From positions 1-64,000 of the forward strand of contig NQMI01000119.1 in the NCBI GenBank assembly GCA_002270565.1: 64,000 nucleotides of DNA, in the 5' to 3' direction. The notes below the pieces were generated by a model. It saw only the letters and a program-made list of their open reading frames with translations. It ran no database searches and was not told the origin of the DNA. Position numbers and translations under genes: made by a program. Shown piece by piece: positions 34,487 to 44,606 of the stretch. Position 1 is the first letter of the stretch; each line of letters opens with the position of its first letter. The DNA is from Stenocarpella maydis. Lineage: Eukaryota > Ascomycota > Sordariomycetes > Diaporthales > Diaporthaceae.

Positions 34487-37428
34487 CTTGGCGCCAACTT
34501 GTCGTTCCCGAGCGAGCTATACTGACCTGGTCCCCAGTGTCACCCGGCTTCTGGCAGAGGCAGCTCCTTCACCGTGCGGCGTGAATATGGCAGGTGGGAG
34601 GACCTCACTGGTAGGGGAGAGGAGGAGAGGAGCGATCGTGGGAACGCCTCACCGACACGACAACCTCACGGAGGTGGCGCTAGTTATCAAGGATAGCACC
34701 CGGAGCAACCAGCGGCCACGGGGACCTCGGGATTTCTCAGACCTGCTCCACCCGGGCCCAAGGAATTGGGGGCCACGACATCATGGTCCAGGGGGTGACG
34801 GTGTCAAACCGGTGCCCCGCACTCTCCCAGTCGCAGCCATCCCCACGGCGAGACCCACCAGTCCCTGTACGTGTAGCTCGACACGATGCGGCGCGCGTTG
34901 ATGTCGAAAGAGGCATCGGCTATGTCCGCAATCTCCGTCTTCCAACGTCAACGGTCCTCCCGGTCCGTCGAGCTTCCATAGGGTCAACTTGAGGTTTGAC
35001 CCTTATCTATGCCACATGGCAGAGCAAGGTGTACAGCTGCCACCGCGTCCTGCCTACTTGTATTTTCTCAGAGTGCGAAGACGCCACCTTCGCGTCTCCA
35101 TTATCTCTGAGCCTTGTGGGCATCCAGGCCTACTGGCTCTATTACTCGCGTGTCCGCTGGACTGACACCTCGAGCTCCGTTCCGCCGCAACAACACCTCG
35201 CCATCAGCAACCACCGCTGTCAACCTTGCCAAGGGCTGAGGCAATGGCTTTTCCTCACTCCACTCTTTTGGTGTATGCTCCTCAACTCCTTTCCTACCGG
35301 CCCTGAGCGTTGATCATCCTCCAGCTTCCTTGCCAAGTCCTGATCGCCCCTGAGGCCCTCTCAGGTGCAGCAAGGCCTTTCCGTCTCGCGCTCCCGCTGG
35401 CTGCCTCATGAGCATGGCTCGTCCTCTCAACCCCATTACCCCTTGCGATGTTCTACAGGCCACGACGGAGGTATTCTACAGCACCTTTAAGTGTGGACGT
35501 GTGTTGAGTCTTGACACACAGCCTACGCCCTCGTTTGAGTCATCCGCCGTAGCCTCTTTTCTCCCCAAACCAGTACCGTATCGATTTTGACACATCTGGC
35601 GCGGCGCATGGAAGCAAGCAGGCAAGCGAGCAAATGTTGTTGCCGGTTTCCACGGTGTATAAACACTAATTTGCTCATATTAGAATCCTAGGGAGGCGCA
35701 CGTGTCATCAAAGGAGATAATTGAATGGTACATATACCTAGGGTAGACTGTAAAGCTCTGGGGCCAGATCCATCTCACAGAGACCTGTCTTGTTCTCATG
35801 CCATAAGAGAAAGCCTGCCCTTGATCCTCAGCCTCCACAATGAACTGTATCATACAAGAGGACGAAGGTGCGAGCAAACCATGTCCCAGTGGCAAAGGAC
35901 AATGTCCAAAGTCTATCTCGTGGATCAAGCTGCAGGCCCTCGTCCCGACTCCATGTATAGAGAACCGTGCTTTGTCTTAGATTTACCAAGACCTGACAAG
36001 CCCAATCCAGTGATTTTGTATATATTATTACACGTGTTCGTATGGTGACTTCTAGTTGCTGGCCACCCATGCAATTAGGCGAGTGGCTCCTGAAGTCACG
36101 GAACACCGTCTGATAATTCACTCGCCTCAACTATGACCTGTCCGGTGCCTGTCTTGCCAAACTGGTTCTTCATTCTGAAAAGTAAAATCACCATTAATTT
36201 CAAAACTTAACGCCGAATGGCGGTGCCATGAATGCTTTGCCTGGAAAGTCAGTCTGCCTCTGGAGTGTGCCCAAACTCTTCCAGCGGGGTCTTGCCCACT
36301 GAGATTTTACGTCTTTCAAGGTCCGGAAACAGGTACCGATGCTAGTTGACCCGGTGCTGAGGTAAATATAAGTGGCCTGTGCGTGGTTCTCAACCTCCCC
36401 AGTTTCTTACAACTTGGGAAGGCACGACCTCTGTCAGCCGACCTGTTGCTGGAAGAAACAACCAGCAGCTCCTCAACAGTCTTGGGATACTACGAAGCAG
36501 AGCGTTTGGTTTCCCACGCCCTGGCGGTCGTCCAATATCATCTCGACCACGTCACAGTCAACCCCCAGCTCTCACCCTCAACAAACAATTTTTCAAGTTG
36601 TCAACTGCAACTCAAAAACACACCTCCGTCTTCTTCCCTCCTCACCTTCCAGTACCAACCAACAATACATCGAGTCAAACCTCTTACTCGGTCGCCATCA
36701 ACTGTTGCAAGGCCACAAGCCTCTGGGCATCGTCAAGACGTCATCAACAAAACACTCCACCAGTAACTTCTCTGAACTACAGCCATACCCGACCGATCGC
36801 ATCTCGGCGGCTCTTGGCATCCTGATAGGTATGTATGAACCATGCTTCACCTCGAAGAGATGCCTTCCTCACAACTTGCTTTGCATCGTATCATTCTCCA
36901 GGCGCAAAACCCCAACACCTTCCTTCCTCGGCCCCTACCTTACATCCTACGGCTTCCTTCACGTAATGAAGCTCTAAAATCACCGTCTTCCAAATTTTCT
37001 TCTGGCCGGACACCGCTTTTCACATACAACACGCCAGCGAACAACAACACCTGTGACGCTTTCCGGGAACCGTTGTCCATTCTCACCGAAGGCACGTGTT
37101 CCAGAAAGAAGCAGTACTGTATTTTCCCATCTTATCACCCTTTTCCTGTTGACCGTGGCTGCTCTGTGTTTCACATGTGCGACCAGCGCTCCAACACCTC
37201 TTCTCTTTCCAAAATCTGTGTCGCCCTTGTCTCTTCTATACCTAGAGTTTGTGCCCCACTCCATCTAAGACCGCTATGCTCGAATCACAGGTTCTTTATT
37301 GCACCATATCGCAAGTCTTTACACCATCGGCCTCCGGGGCATCTGTGTCTTTTCTGTCCATCGCTCTTTGGACATCTAGTGATGAAGTCTAACATGTAAC
37401 CGACAGGAACTGAACACCTTCAACAACC
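34487..37428. other. Gene-free stretch and long leader of the AlkB gene
   Basis: About 2.9 kb. The part from 36.3 to 37.4 kb is C- and T-rich, opens with a TATA-like AAATATAAG (about 36364) and has several overlapping open frames of 100-200 codons that are low-complexity and have no family features. A GTATGT donor at about 36830 and a GACAG acceptor at about 37406 could frame a 5'-leader intron. No gene recognised elsewhere. Confidence 0.4.
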
Positions 37429-40090
37429 ATGTCTAGGCAGCGGGGAATTAAGGAATTCTTTCCTACCGACAAGGATATCGAGTCCAACTCTACCCCGGAG
37501 ACGCCATCGGTGGCAACTGCACCATCAAACCCCGGGCCGCCGTCTGTTCCTCCAGGAGATGCCGTCTCGGCGATGTCCTCTGCTGTTGGACAGGCCTCTT
37601 CCTTGGTGACGCCATCTGGGCCGGCGACAACATTGCCTCAATTCCCTACTTCTTTGAAGCGTGGGGCGTCCCAGACTCGTGAGCCAGAGGGGGGAGGCAA
37701 GCGAGTGTTGAGGAGCAGCCGCACTCGAGAAGATGCTGCATCTGCCCTTGCTACCAATGGAGTCATCATGGACGACTGTGAGTCACCCAAAGAACAGCCA
37801 AAAATTTGGGCAATGACACGAGGAGACCTTTGTGAATCGCAGAGCTTCTTCAAGTCCTATGAGGGAGGCGCGTATACCAATGGCAGACTGGTCATTGGTT
37901 TATATGTAAGTGGGGGTTACATGGAGCCCCGTGACATGCTCCGCGGCAACAAGCTCATAACCTGCTCGTGAGTGTTCATGACTACCCTACTGCCAGGGGC
38001 CATACTGAAATTTCCACAGCGGTGGTGGTCGAAAACAGAAGAATGGAAAGGGCAAGCATGTCCGTGGACAGACCAAACCGGACCGTGCTGATTGGATGGA
38101 GAATTCAGTTGGAAGGCTGGTTTCTGTGGTCATCGGTAAGTTGCCTGCTTGTTGTTTCTCCTCTTCTGATATTAACATGGGGACTTCTCCAGGCAAGCAA
38201 CATCCCGCCTTTCAAGATCTCAATCTGCCAGATGTCGTACGAGACAAGGCAAACTTTGTGGAGCTTGGCCCCTTCTGGATTACCAGAACTTGGAAAGAGG
38301 TGGTGCAACCCAGCGAAGATGAGGAACCATACCCAGTCTTCAAAGTCATGCTCCAGGCCCTGGACGCCGTCTCCAAGCCGTCGTACTGGACGGGAACCAC
38401 TCAAGATTCCGGCACCATCGGCGGCCCACCACAGGGACCTGCCAATGGCCCCGAGAAACAAACTTGCAACAACTGCGGAAGAATCAGCCCCAAAATCTTT
38501 GACAATGCACCTTGGGTTTGTGTAGACGGCAAGTGCGACGAAGCATTCAAGGTCAACGGCATTTTCTTGGATCAGATTGGAAATGACCAGAAGGAGTTGC
38601 GCTACTCTGAGGACTTTATCAACGAGGTCTTCACTTATGAGGAGGCTGAAACCATCCCTTACATGTTTCACCCACTTCCGGAGACTGTTGTTGAAGGTGA
38701 AGACAAGTACGGTACAGAGTCCGCTTTTCGTGGAGGCCTGACATGTCCCAAGTGCCTTTGTGCCACCGCCCGGAAGTACTGGGACAGTATCACTTGCTCC
38801 AACTGCAAATTAAAGCATGATGCGGCCCCTATCCCGTACCCACTGGGCCTGGTCAAGGGGGAGACCGAAGCTCACACCAAGAAATGTTTCAAGGGTGCTG
38901 ATGGCGTGGCAATCATGATCGACGAGGCACACGTTGAGCAGTTTGTTGAGCATGAACAGGATGGCATGTCCACCCGATTTGTCTTCATGATCAAACTTGA
39001 CGGGGAGCTTATCGGCACCTTCGTGGTTGAGCGGCCTACCGACGCTGCACAGATGGCCCCAGGCGGTGCAGATGAGCTGTACACCAACATCGAGGCTGAG
39101 TGCAGCAACATGAAGTTCCAGCGAAACCCTTCGCGCAATCCAGGCAGTCAGTCACACCTCAGACCTGACCATCTGAACGAAACCTTTTGCTGACGTCGTG
39201 TAGGCCACGCTGAGCAACTTACCGCCCACTTCCAGTCTAATTTCGTAAGTTATTATCGAGATGTGTGTGCGGTTTTACATCATACTGATGATACCAAGGG
39301 TGCCCTGTACGAATTCGGCCCAAAGGGAATCAGCACCGAGGCCTTCAGGGACGCTCCTGACGTGGTTCTCAAATCACTGACCTATCTGAAGCACTTTGGA
39401 GAAAAGGCACTGAAGAGCTCTCAGGAAATTGCTCTCAGGGAGAACTACCCAAGCATCGCGGGCTCCACTCTCCACAGGCCTCAGAAGCCATTCAACGAGT
39501 TACTGGCTCTGGCGTACAGGGAGTCAGACCATATTGGTGTAAGTCTTGGATCACCGGCCTCCTGCACAAGCCTTTGTACTAACATGACAACTCAAGTGGC
39601 ACGATGATGGAGAGGACCAATTGACAGGTGTCATAAGCACTGCATCTTTTGGATCACCTGGAAAAATGGAGCTGCGCTTCAAGAAGAGTGTGAAAGCCCT
39701 CAATCAGTATCCAGCCCTTCGTGCCTTGCAAGTGGATGGCCGCACAATCGTCAGAGTCCAGCTTCGTCATGGAGATGTCGCGACCATGTGCGACACTCGT
39801 CTCCAAGCTATAACTGATGTAAGTTGATCCAATCTCGAGGGTCAAGTGGTAGTTACTTTCGTTAACGAGAACTCAAGCATATGGTTGATCCAAGAGGTAT
39901 CCGTCGCTATGCGATGACCAGTCGGACCATCAACTTTGACCACTACCGGCAGAAAAAGCAGAAGGCAAAGTTGGCTAAGAAAGGACTGACTGTGGAAAAG
40001 TTGGAAGAGGCAGCAGAGCTTCCCGATCATGCCTTACACTTCACGTACAATGGTACCACATTGGGCAGCGGACAGGACGGCGCTGCTTAG
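37429..40090 (+). CDS. AlkB-type 2-oxoglutarate/Fe(II) dioxygenase with PIP-box and zinc modules
   Basis: Seven exons: 37429-37967, 38020-38135, 38193-39146, 39204-39244, 39299-39538, 39597-39818, 39878-40090; 774 residues. Residues 4-11 read QRGIKEFF, an exact QxxIxxFF PCNA-interaction (PIP) box. A disordered stretch follows, then a central domain with Cys pairs: CNNCG...CVDGKC (about 310-335) and CPKC...CSNC (about 403-425), each able to bind zinc. The C-terminal third is AlkB-like: the iron ligands are HDD in HIGWHDDGE (His about 632) and the His that opens exon 7 (DHMVDP, about 705), followed by RGIRRYAMTSRT, which holds the 2-oxoglutarate-binding Arg residues. AlkB enzymes oxidatively remove alkyl groups from nucleic acid bases. 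The layout suggests DNA repair at replication forks. That role is inferred; the motifs are seen directly. Confidence 0.85.
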
Positions 40091-40725
40091 AGGTTTGCAC
40101 ATGTCGACTCCTACGTCCACCACGCCCACACCTAATGGTTTTTACCTCACGCAGATATTTGCTACTGACGGACAATGGGACCAAAGGTACGAGGTGGGTT
40201 CACAGATTGAAGCAGCATGGCAAGACTCACCACATTGAATTATTTTTTGTTGTTTGGGAGAGGTAAGAGCATGGAACAAGAATATGGGGCGGGGGGGGTG
40301 GTTATGGTTGGCAATCATTGCTGGGACAGGAATGGTTCTCTTGGGGCCCAAGCCTTGAGATCCGGGGCTTACAGGCTTCTCAGCCAGCACTGGCTTCCTC
40401 AGCCGAGTCTGGCTTTTGAAATTACTTTGCATTTGCATTTGGGTTGGAGAAGATGCAGTTTGATCCACAGGAAGTGGAAGGCAGATTTGGGCATTCTACA
40501 TGCTCTAGTTCTGCTACATTGGCTGGTCTGTGGGCAGTGCTATGGGCATTGCATCCACCATATTTGACATTTGAGATGAAGGGCAGCATTGAGGCCATCG
40601 AAGAGCCTTAGTTGCATTCAAAGGACTCATTAGCTTCCATAGGAACCCTGAAAATTGGAGGTTCTCTTCACGACAAAGAGCTTGCGATGATCTGTGCATG
40701 GCATTGTGCAGAGATTGTTGGTTGT
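40091..40725. other. Intergenic between convergent genes
   Basis: 635 bases between the AlkB stop and the Atp12 stop. No gene recognised. Confidence 0.45.
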
Positions 40726-41970
40726 CTACCATGCCCCCTTGCCTGAGACCAGGAGCACTGTGCTTCCCAGCTGCCTGCGCAAGTCTTCCTTTTCTACGTC
40801 ATGAGTATCCTCAACCTCTCCCCACCTGCCCGTCTGCCAATCCACCTCCAAGCTAGCAGCTCTTGCGGCCTCCTCAACCCCGAATGCCCTGCTGTTATCC
40901 TTGGTGCTTTGTCCACGGGCGGAAGCATCCCTGACAGCACGCCCGGCGCTGCCTTCGCTCCACTCCACCACCAGCCGGGCCGCGCCCAGTAAGCTCTTCC
41001 CAGCGAGGGCGGCCCTCTCCAGCCCAGCCAGGTCCCAGGCGTCAAGGCCCATGACCCAACCCTGGATAACCTCCCTCACGCCAGGCTTCTGCTCCCTGGG
41101 CAGCAGCAGGCCCCCGTCCAGCACGGGCTCGATCTCGACGCCGGGCCAGACGTGCGTGCTGAGGTAGCCAATGACCTCGCAGGCGGTGCGCTCCTGGAGC
41201 TCCCTCAGCGGGGTCTGGCCCGGGGCGGGCGGGTCGGCCTGCAGCGGCGCCCAGCACAGCAGGGAGTCGGTGTCGAGGTAGCGCATGAGCACCTCGGCGA
41301 CGGCGGTGCGGATGGGTGCGAAGCCCCCGCGGCTGTGCTTGGCGTCGTCGTCGGCGATGTCGATGGCGCGGCACACGAGCGAGGTCAGCGGGATCAGGTG
41401 GTTCTTGGTCGCCTGCTGGGCCGAGGTCAGGAGGTCCCACTCGAGCGCGAGGGCGTGCGCCAGGTACGGCTTGGAGAGGGGCACGTTGACTGTTGTCTTG
41501 GTGGTCGGGTGGCGCAGGGGCCGGGAGTCGAGGTGGATCTGGTATGCGCCTGGGAGAGGGCAAAGTGCCTGGGTCAGCAGCACGTCATGCCTGGCCGGTT
41601 CGGGGAAGGGGGGCCAATCTGCCTGCTCACCATCGACCTCCTTGATGTGCACGTCCTGCCAGAAGCGTTTCTTCAGCGGCGACCCGGCGGGAGCCCTGGC
41701 GCCGCCGGCCTCGCGCAGCTCCTTGGCGCTCCTGAGAAGCTCGGCCTGCCTCCTCCTCCTCTCAGCCTTTGCGTATTGGTGCTCTGCGGCGGGCTGTGGT
41801 GGTTCCGGAGGGGGCCCGGCTGCGAACAAGGGCGCGACGTTGGCCGGATCGGCGGCGGAGTAGTGGAGAGCTGCTCTGGGGCCAAGCGGCTGCAGGGCCG
41901 TGCAGCGTGGCCGGGCCGAGACGAAGAGCCGGGGCAGGGCCTGGCTGGCGAGCCGGGTGGGTGGCTTCAT
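40726..41970 (-). CDS. atp12: Atp12, mitochondrial F1-ATPase assembly chaperone
   Basis: Two exons on the minus strand, 41970-41631 and 41549-40726, 387 residues. The start is the ATG at 41970; the frame upstream has only GTG. The first 30 residues are basic and Ser/Ala-rich with no acids, a mitochondrial presequence. The body has the Atp12 blocks KKRFWQDVHIKEVDG, YQIHLDSRPLRHP, KPYLAHALALEWDLL, NHLIPLTSLVCRAIDIA and DTDSLLCWAP. Atp12 binds the ATPase alpha subunit in the matrix before F1 assembly. The 81-bp intron (donor GTGAGC, acceptor CCCAG) is a multiple of three with no stop, so an unspliced message would add 27 residues between EVDG and YQIHL; removing it restores the family pattern. 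Gene, start and function are all well supported. Confidence 0.95.
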   Translation of the reverse strand: MKPPTRLASQALPRLFVSARPRCTALQPLGPRAALHYSAADPANVAPLFAAGPPPEPPQPAAEHQYAKAERRRRQAELLRSAKELREAGGARAPAGSPLKKRFWQDVHIKEVDGEQADWPPFPEPARHDVLLTQALCPLPGAYQIHLDSRPLRHPTTKTTVNVPLSKPYLAHALALEWDLLTSAQQATKNHLIPLTSLVCRAIDIADDDAKHSRGGFAPIRTAVAEVLMRYLDTDSLLCWAPLQADPPAPGQTPLRELQERTACEVIGYLSTHVWPGVEIEPVLDGGLLLPREQKPGVREVIQGWVMGLDAWDLAGLERAALAGKSLLGAARLVVEWSEGSAGRAVRDASARGQSTKDNSRAFGVEEAARAASLEVDWQTGRWGEVEDTHDVEKEDLRRQLGSTVLLVSGKGAW

Positions 41971-42375
41971 GATGATGGAAGATGCGGCGGTGTTGACGCG
42001 GGTGGGCGAGGACCTTGATGATGGGTCGAGGCCCAAGCAGGAGCTGGAGGTCCCGGCAAGGGGGCCCAGGCCTGGGGCCGCTCGGTCCACGCCACCTCAA
42101 GCCTAGGTACTCAAGTATCTACCCTGCTTAAGTACTTAAGAAGGTACTTGAGCGTCTATACAGAGGACCCTACCAAACATCCGGATTGGCCGTCCCCGCC
42201 ATGTCAGGCAGAGGACACCAGCCACGGAATTGCTTACGCCTACTATGTAGTGTACATACCAACTGCCCAGGGGAAGATGCAACATGACGTCAGGAATATT
42301 TATTAGTGGCTAGCTGTAGCTGTAGCTGTAGCCGTAGCCGAGGCTTGTGCTCTGGCCCCGGGCCATGATCAGGAC
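41971..42375. other. Intergenic with palindrome and hexamer repeat
   Basis: Promoter of atp12 on one side and 3' flank of the lactone oxidase on the other. CTTAAGTACTTAAG (42127-42140) is a perfect palindrome; a GCTGTA repeat lies at about 42311-42340. Confidence 0.6.
42311..42340. repeat. Hexanucleotide repeat (TAGCTG)n/(TAGCCG)n
   Basis: Three TAGCTG units and two TAGCCG units in tandem, about 35 bases past the lactone-oxidase stop codon. Confidence 0.85.
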
Positions 42376-44606
42376 TCAGTACACGCCAATGATCTCGCCC
42401 ACAACACTCCTGAATACTCCCTTCGGGTCAAATTTCTCCCTCACAGCCTTGAACCTGGCAATGTGCTGTCGTGGTGTCAGCAACTCCTGGTCCGGGTCCG
42501 GCTCGTACAGGATATACCACTTACGTCTGGGTCGAGGTTCTTCACACTCTGCGTCAGGACCTCTCTGGTGTTCTTGGTCCAGTGAGGCCTGCAGGGGAAC
42601 TCATTGATGAGTGTCTGCGATACATTGTGGTCTGCTGGTGGTCAGCGCTTCTCCTTTTGCAGCCGGGAGACCCAAGGCGGTCCTCACAAAATGGCTCATT
42701 GAAACGCAGCTGGTCTCCAATATTCGGCCTGAAGCTTGGGAAGTCGAACATGATGGCGCCTTTGCTCCAGTCGGCCCCGTCAGAGGTGTTTGTGGTCACC
42801 TGCCCGAGCAGGTCGAAGTGCGGCTTGCCGAACTTGATATTGATGCTGATGGGGGTTCACCTGTCAGTACTGTCCTGGTGTCTTCAAGTGCCCCGGCCTG
42901 CCTACCCGCTTCGATACGTCGAGGTCATCACAATCAGCTTCTCCTTCCACTGGGCGTCGAACAGCTCCCTCACCCGCTTCAACATCTTGTTTGCGAGAGG
43001 AAGTGGGAATGCGAGTTCCAAGGTGTAGCCACGAAGCCCGTAGTCCCACTCTGCTTTCTGACCGGGATACAGACCGCCAATCAAGACGTCGTCTACAGTA
43101 TGTCAGAAACAATCAAGCGTCCGGGGAAATGCTCAGCAGAGCCCCGGGTAGGCATCCACGTACAATTGTACCCCGTCACAGGCCACTCCGTTATCTCCTC
43201 ATCAGTGTCCTTGGTGTGGAAGTTGGGCTTCTCCCAGAGGCCAAAGAAGATCTCCTCGGCAAGCAAGTTGGATGTCGCGAGAGCCTTGCCGGTGTTGAGG
43301 ATGGCGATGGCGGCGGCGGCTTCGATCCCAGTCACGGAGAAGGTCGACTGTAGGCCATTCTGGTTGACATCATTGGGACCCGCGATGTCATAGTATCTCT
43401 GGTGGAACTTCCTCTTGTAAGGCCCTGCAATGTGTCAGCAATCAGTCCAACGGGTCTGAGCCTGGCTCCCCCTGCGACACTGGAGGACCTACACCACTTT
43501 TGGTATGTCAGCAATTGGGTCCTAGGTAATCAGGGGGTAAAGCAAGACGACATGTGTCGAAGTGACTTACCCAGAGGTTTGCCGTCATGTAGGGGGCTAT
43601 GAGTGCCTCGATGTCGCCGCTCAGGACGTCTTCCTCGTCCAGCCTTGGGCTCATTAGCCCGACCCTCATACACAAAATGGCATACCAGTGGCGGGCGACT
43701 TACGTCTTTTGCATGGCATACACAACGGTCTCGGGATAGATTCTCATCTTCAGCCTGGCGATAATGCCGAGGAGTCCCAGCGAGGTTGAGGCCGCCAGCC
43801 ACTCGTCGTCGGACTCATCCCTCTCAATGGTCCTGATCTTCCCAGTCCCATCGATGATGTCCATGGACAGAACGCCGCCCACAACCACGGCGTCCTCCCT
43901 GAGCGATGTCCGGTGCGCTCCCATGGCCACACTGCCACCTAGGGAGATGTTCCAATTGACAAGACCCGTGCCGATGTTGGCACCGCGGGCGTGGAGGTAC
44001 TCGGCCAGCTGGAAGAAGGTCACACCCGCTTCGACGACCACGGTGCCTGACTCGGCTCCGGCTGGGAGGTTGAAGTCTGAGATCTGGTTGACAAACTCGG
44101 TCCGGATGATCTCCGTCGGTAGATCGGCACATTGGGTGTCATACCCTTTGATCCATGGTGTTAGTCTTCTCCATGTTCGGCGCCGCAGCCATAGCTCCGG
44201 AATGTCCAGAGCAATCCTTGTGCATCGTGACGGGTTCGCCGCGAAGCCACGGCCACCACCAAGGAGCCGCTGGTGCAGCCATGATCATTTCGGGGGTACC
44301 ACGTACACATATGCCCCTTGCCTCCTGCGCGGACCTGTTTCCCCGAGGCGGCAGCCTCCTGGACGAGGGCAACCACTACGCAAGCCCTCACGTGGTCAGC
44401 CTCCTTCGGCAAGGAATGTCTCGTGTGGGTGCCTGGACCCAGCCAGATGCCTCAGACTCACTCTCATCCACGCTGGTGGCGTTGTGCACTGCCGTGACAT
44501 CGTAACAAGTGGGAAAGCCAGGGCCATCAAAGGAGTTGTACTCTGCGGCTCTGACACCGCCCGCAAGAGCGAGGGCCAGAGTGACAAGACTGCTCGGAGA
44601 CCTCAT
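42376..44606 (-). CDS. Secreted sugar-1,4-lactone oxidase (ALO-type flavoprotein)
   Basis: Ten exons on the minus strand: 44606-44462, 44375-44307, 44145-43704, 43643-43571, 43496-43493, 43424-43164, 43092-42906, 42845-42688, 42631-42525, 42465-42376; 511 residues. Residues 1-20 are a signal peptide, unlike the mitochondrial yeast Alo1. The FAD-binding domain shows GGKGHMWYDTQC and LVNWNISLGGSVAMGAHRTS; DESDDEWLAASTSLGLLG follows. The C-terminal ALO domain has the WPYKRKFHQRYYD run, EWDYGLRGYTLELAFP, INIKFGKPHFDLLGQ and the end KAVREKFDPKGVFRSVVGE. Enzymes of this family oxidise aldono-lactones and reduce oxygen to peroxide. Exon 5 is just 4 nt (TGGT); without it the WWW before PYKRK and the frame are lost. 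The exon chain closes exactly in phase, so the model is strong; the exact sugar substrate is unknown. Confidence 0.9.

Noticed and set aside
36372..37399. Several plus-strand frames of 120-200 codons
   Set aside because: Open in all three frames because the DNA is pyrimidine-rich; no domain or coding pattern. Kept only as likely leader of the AlkB gene.
41152..42018. 288-codon plus-strand frame
   Set aside because: Antisense to atp12, which has conserved blocks and a mitochondrial presequence on the minus strand.
42127..42140. CTTAAGTACTTAAG palindrome as a factor-binding site
   Set aside because: Perfect palindrome but no known fungal factor matches it and a single copy gives no support; noted only as part of the intergenic region.
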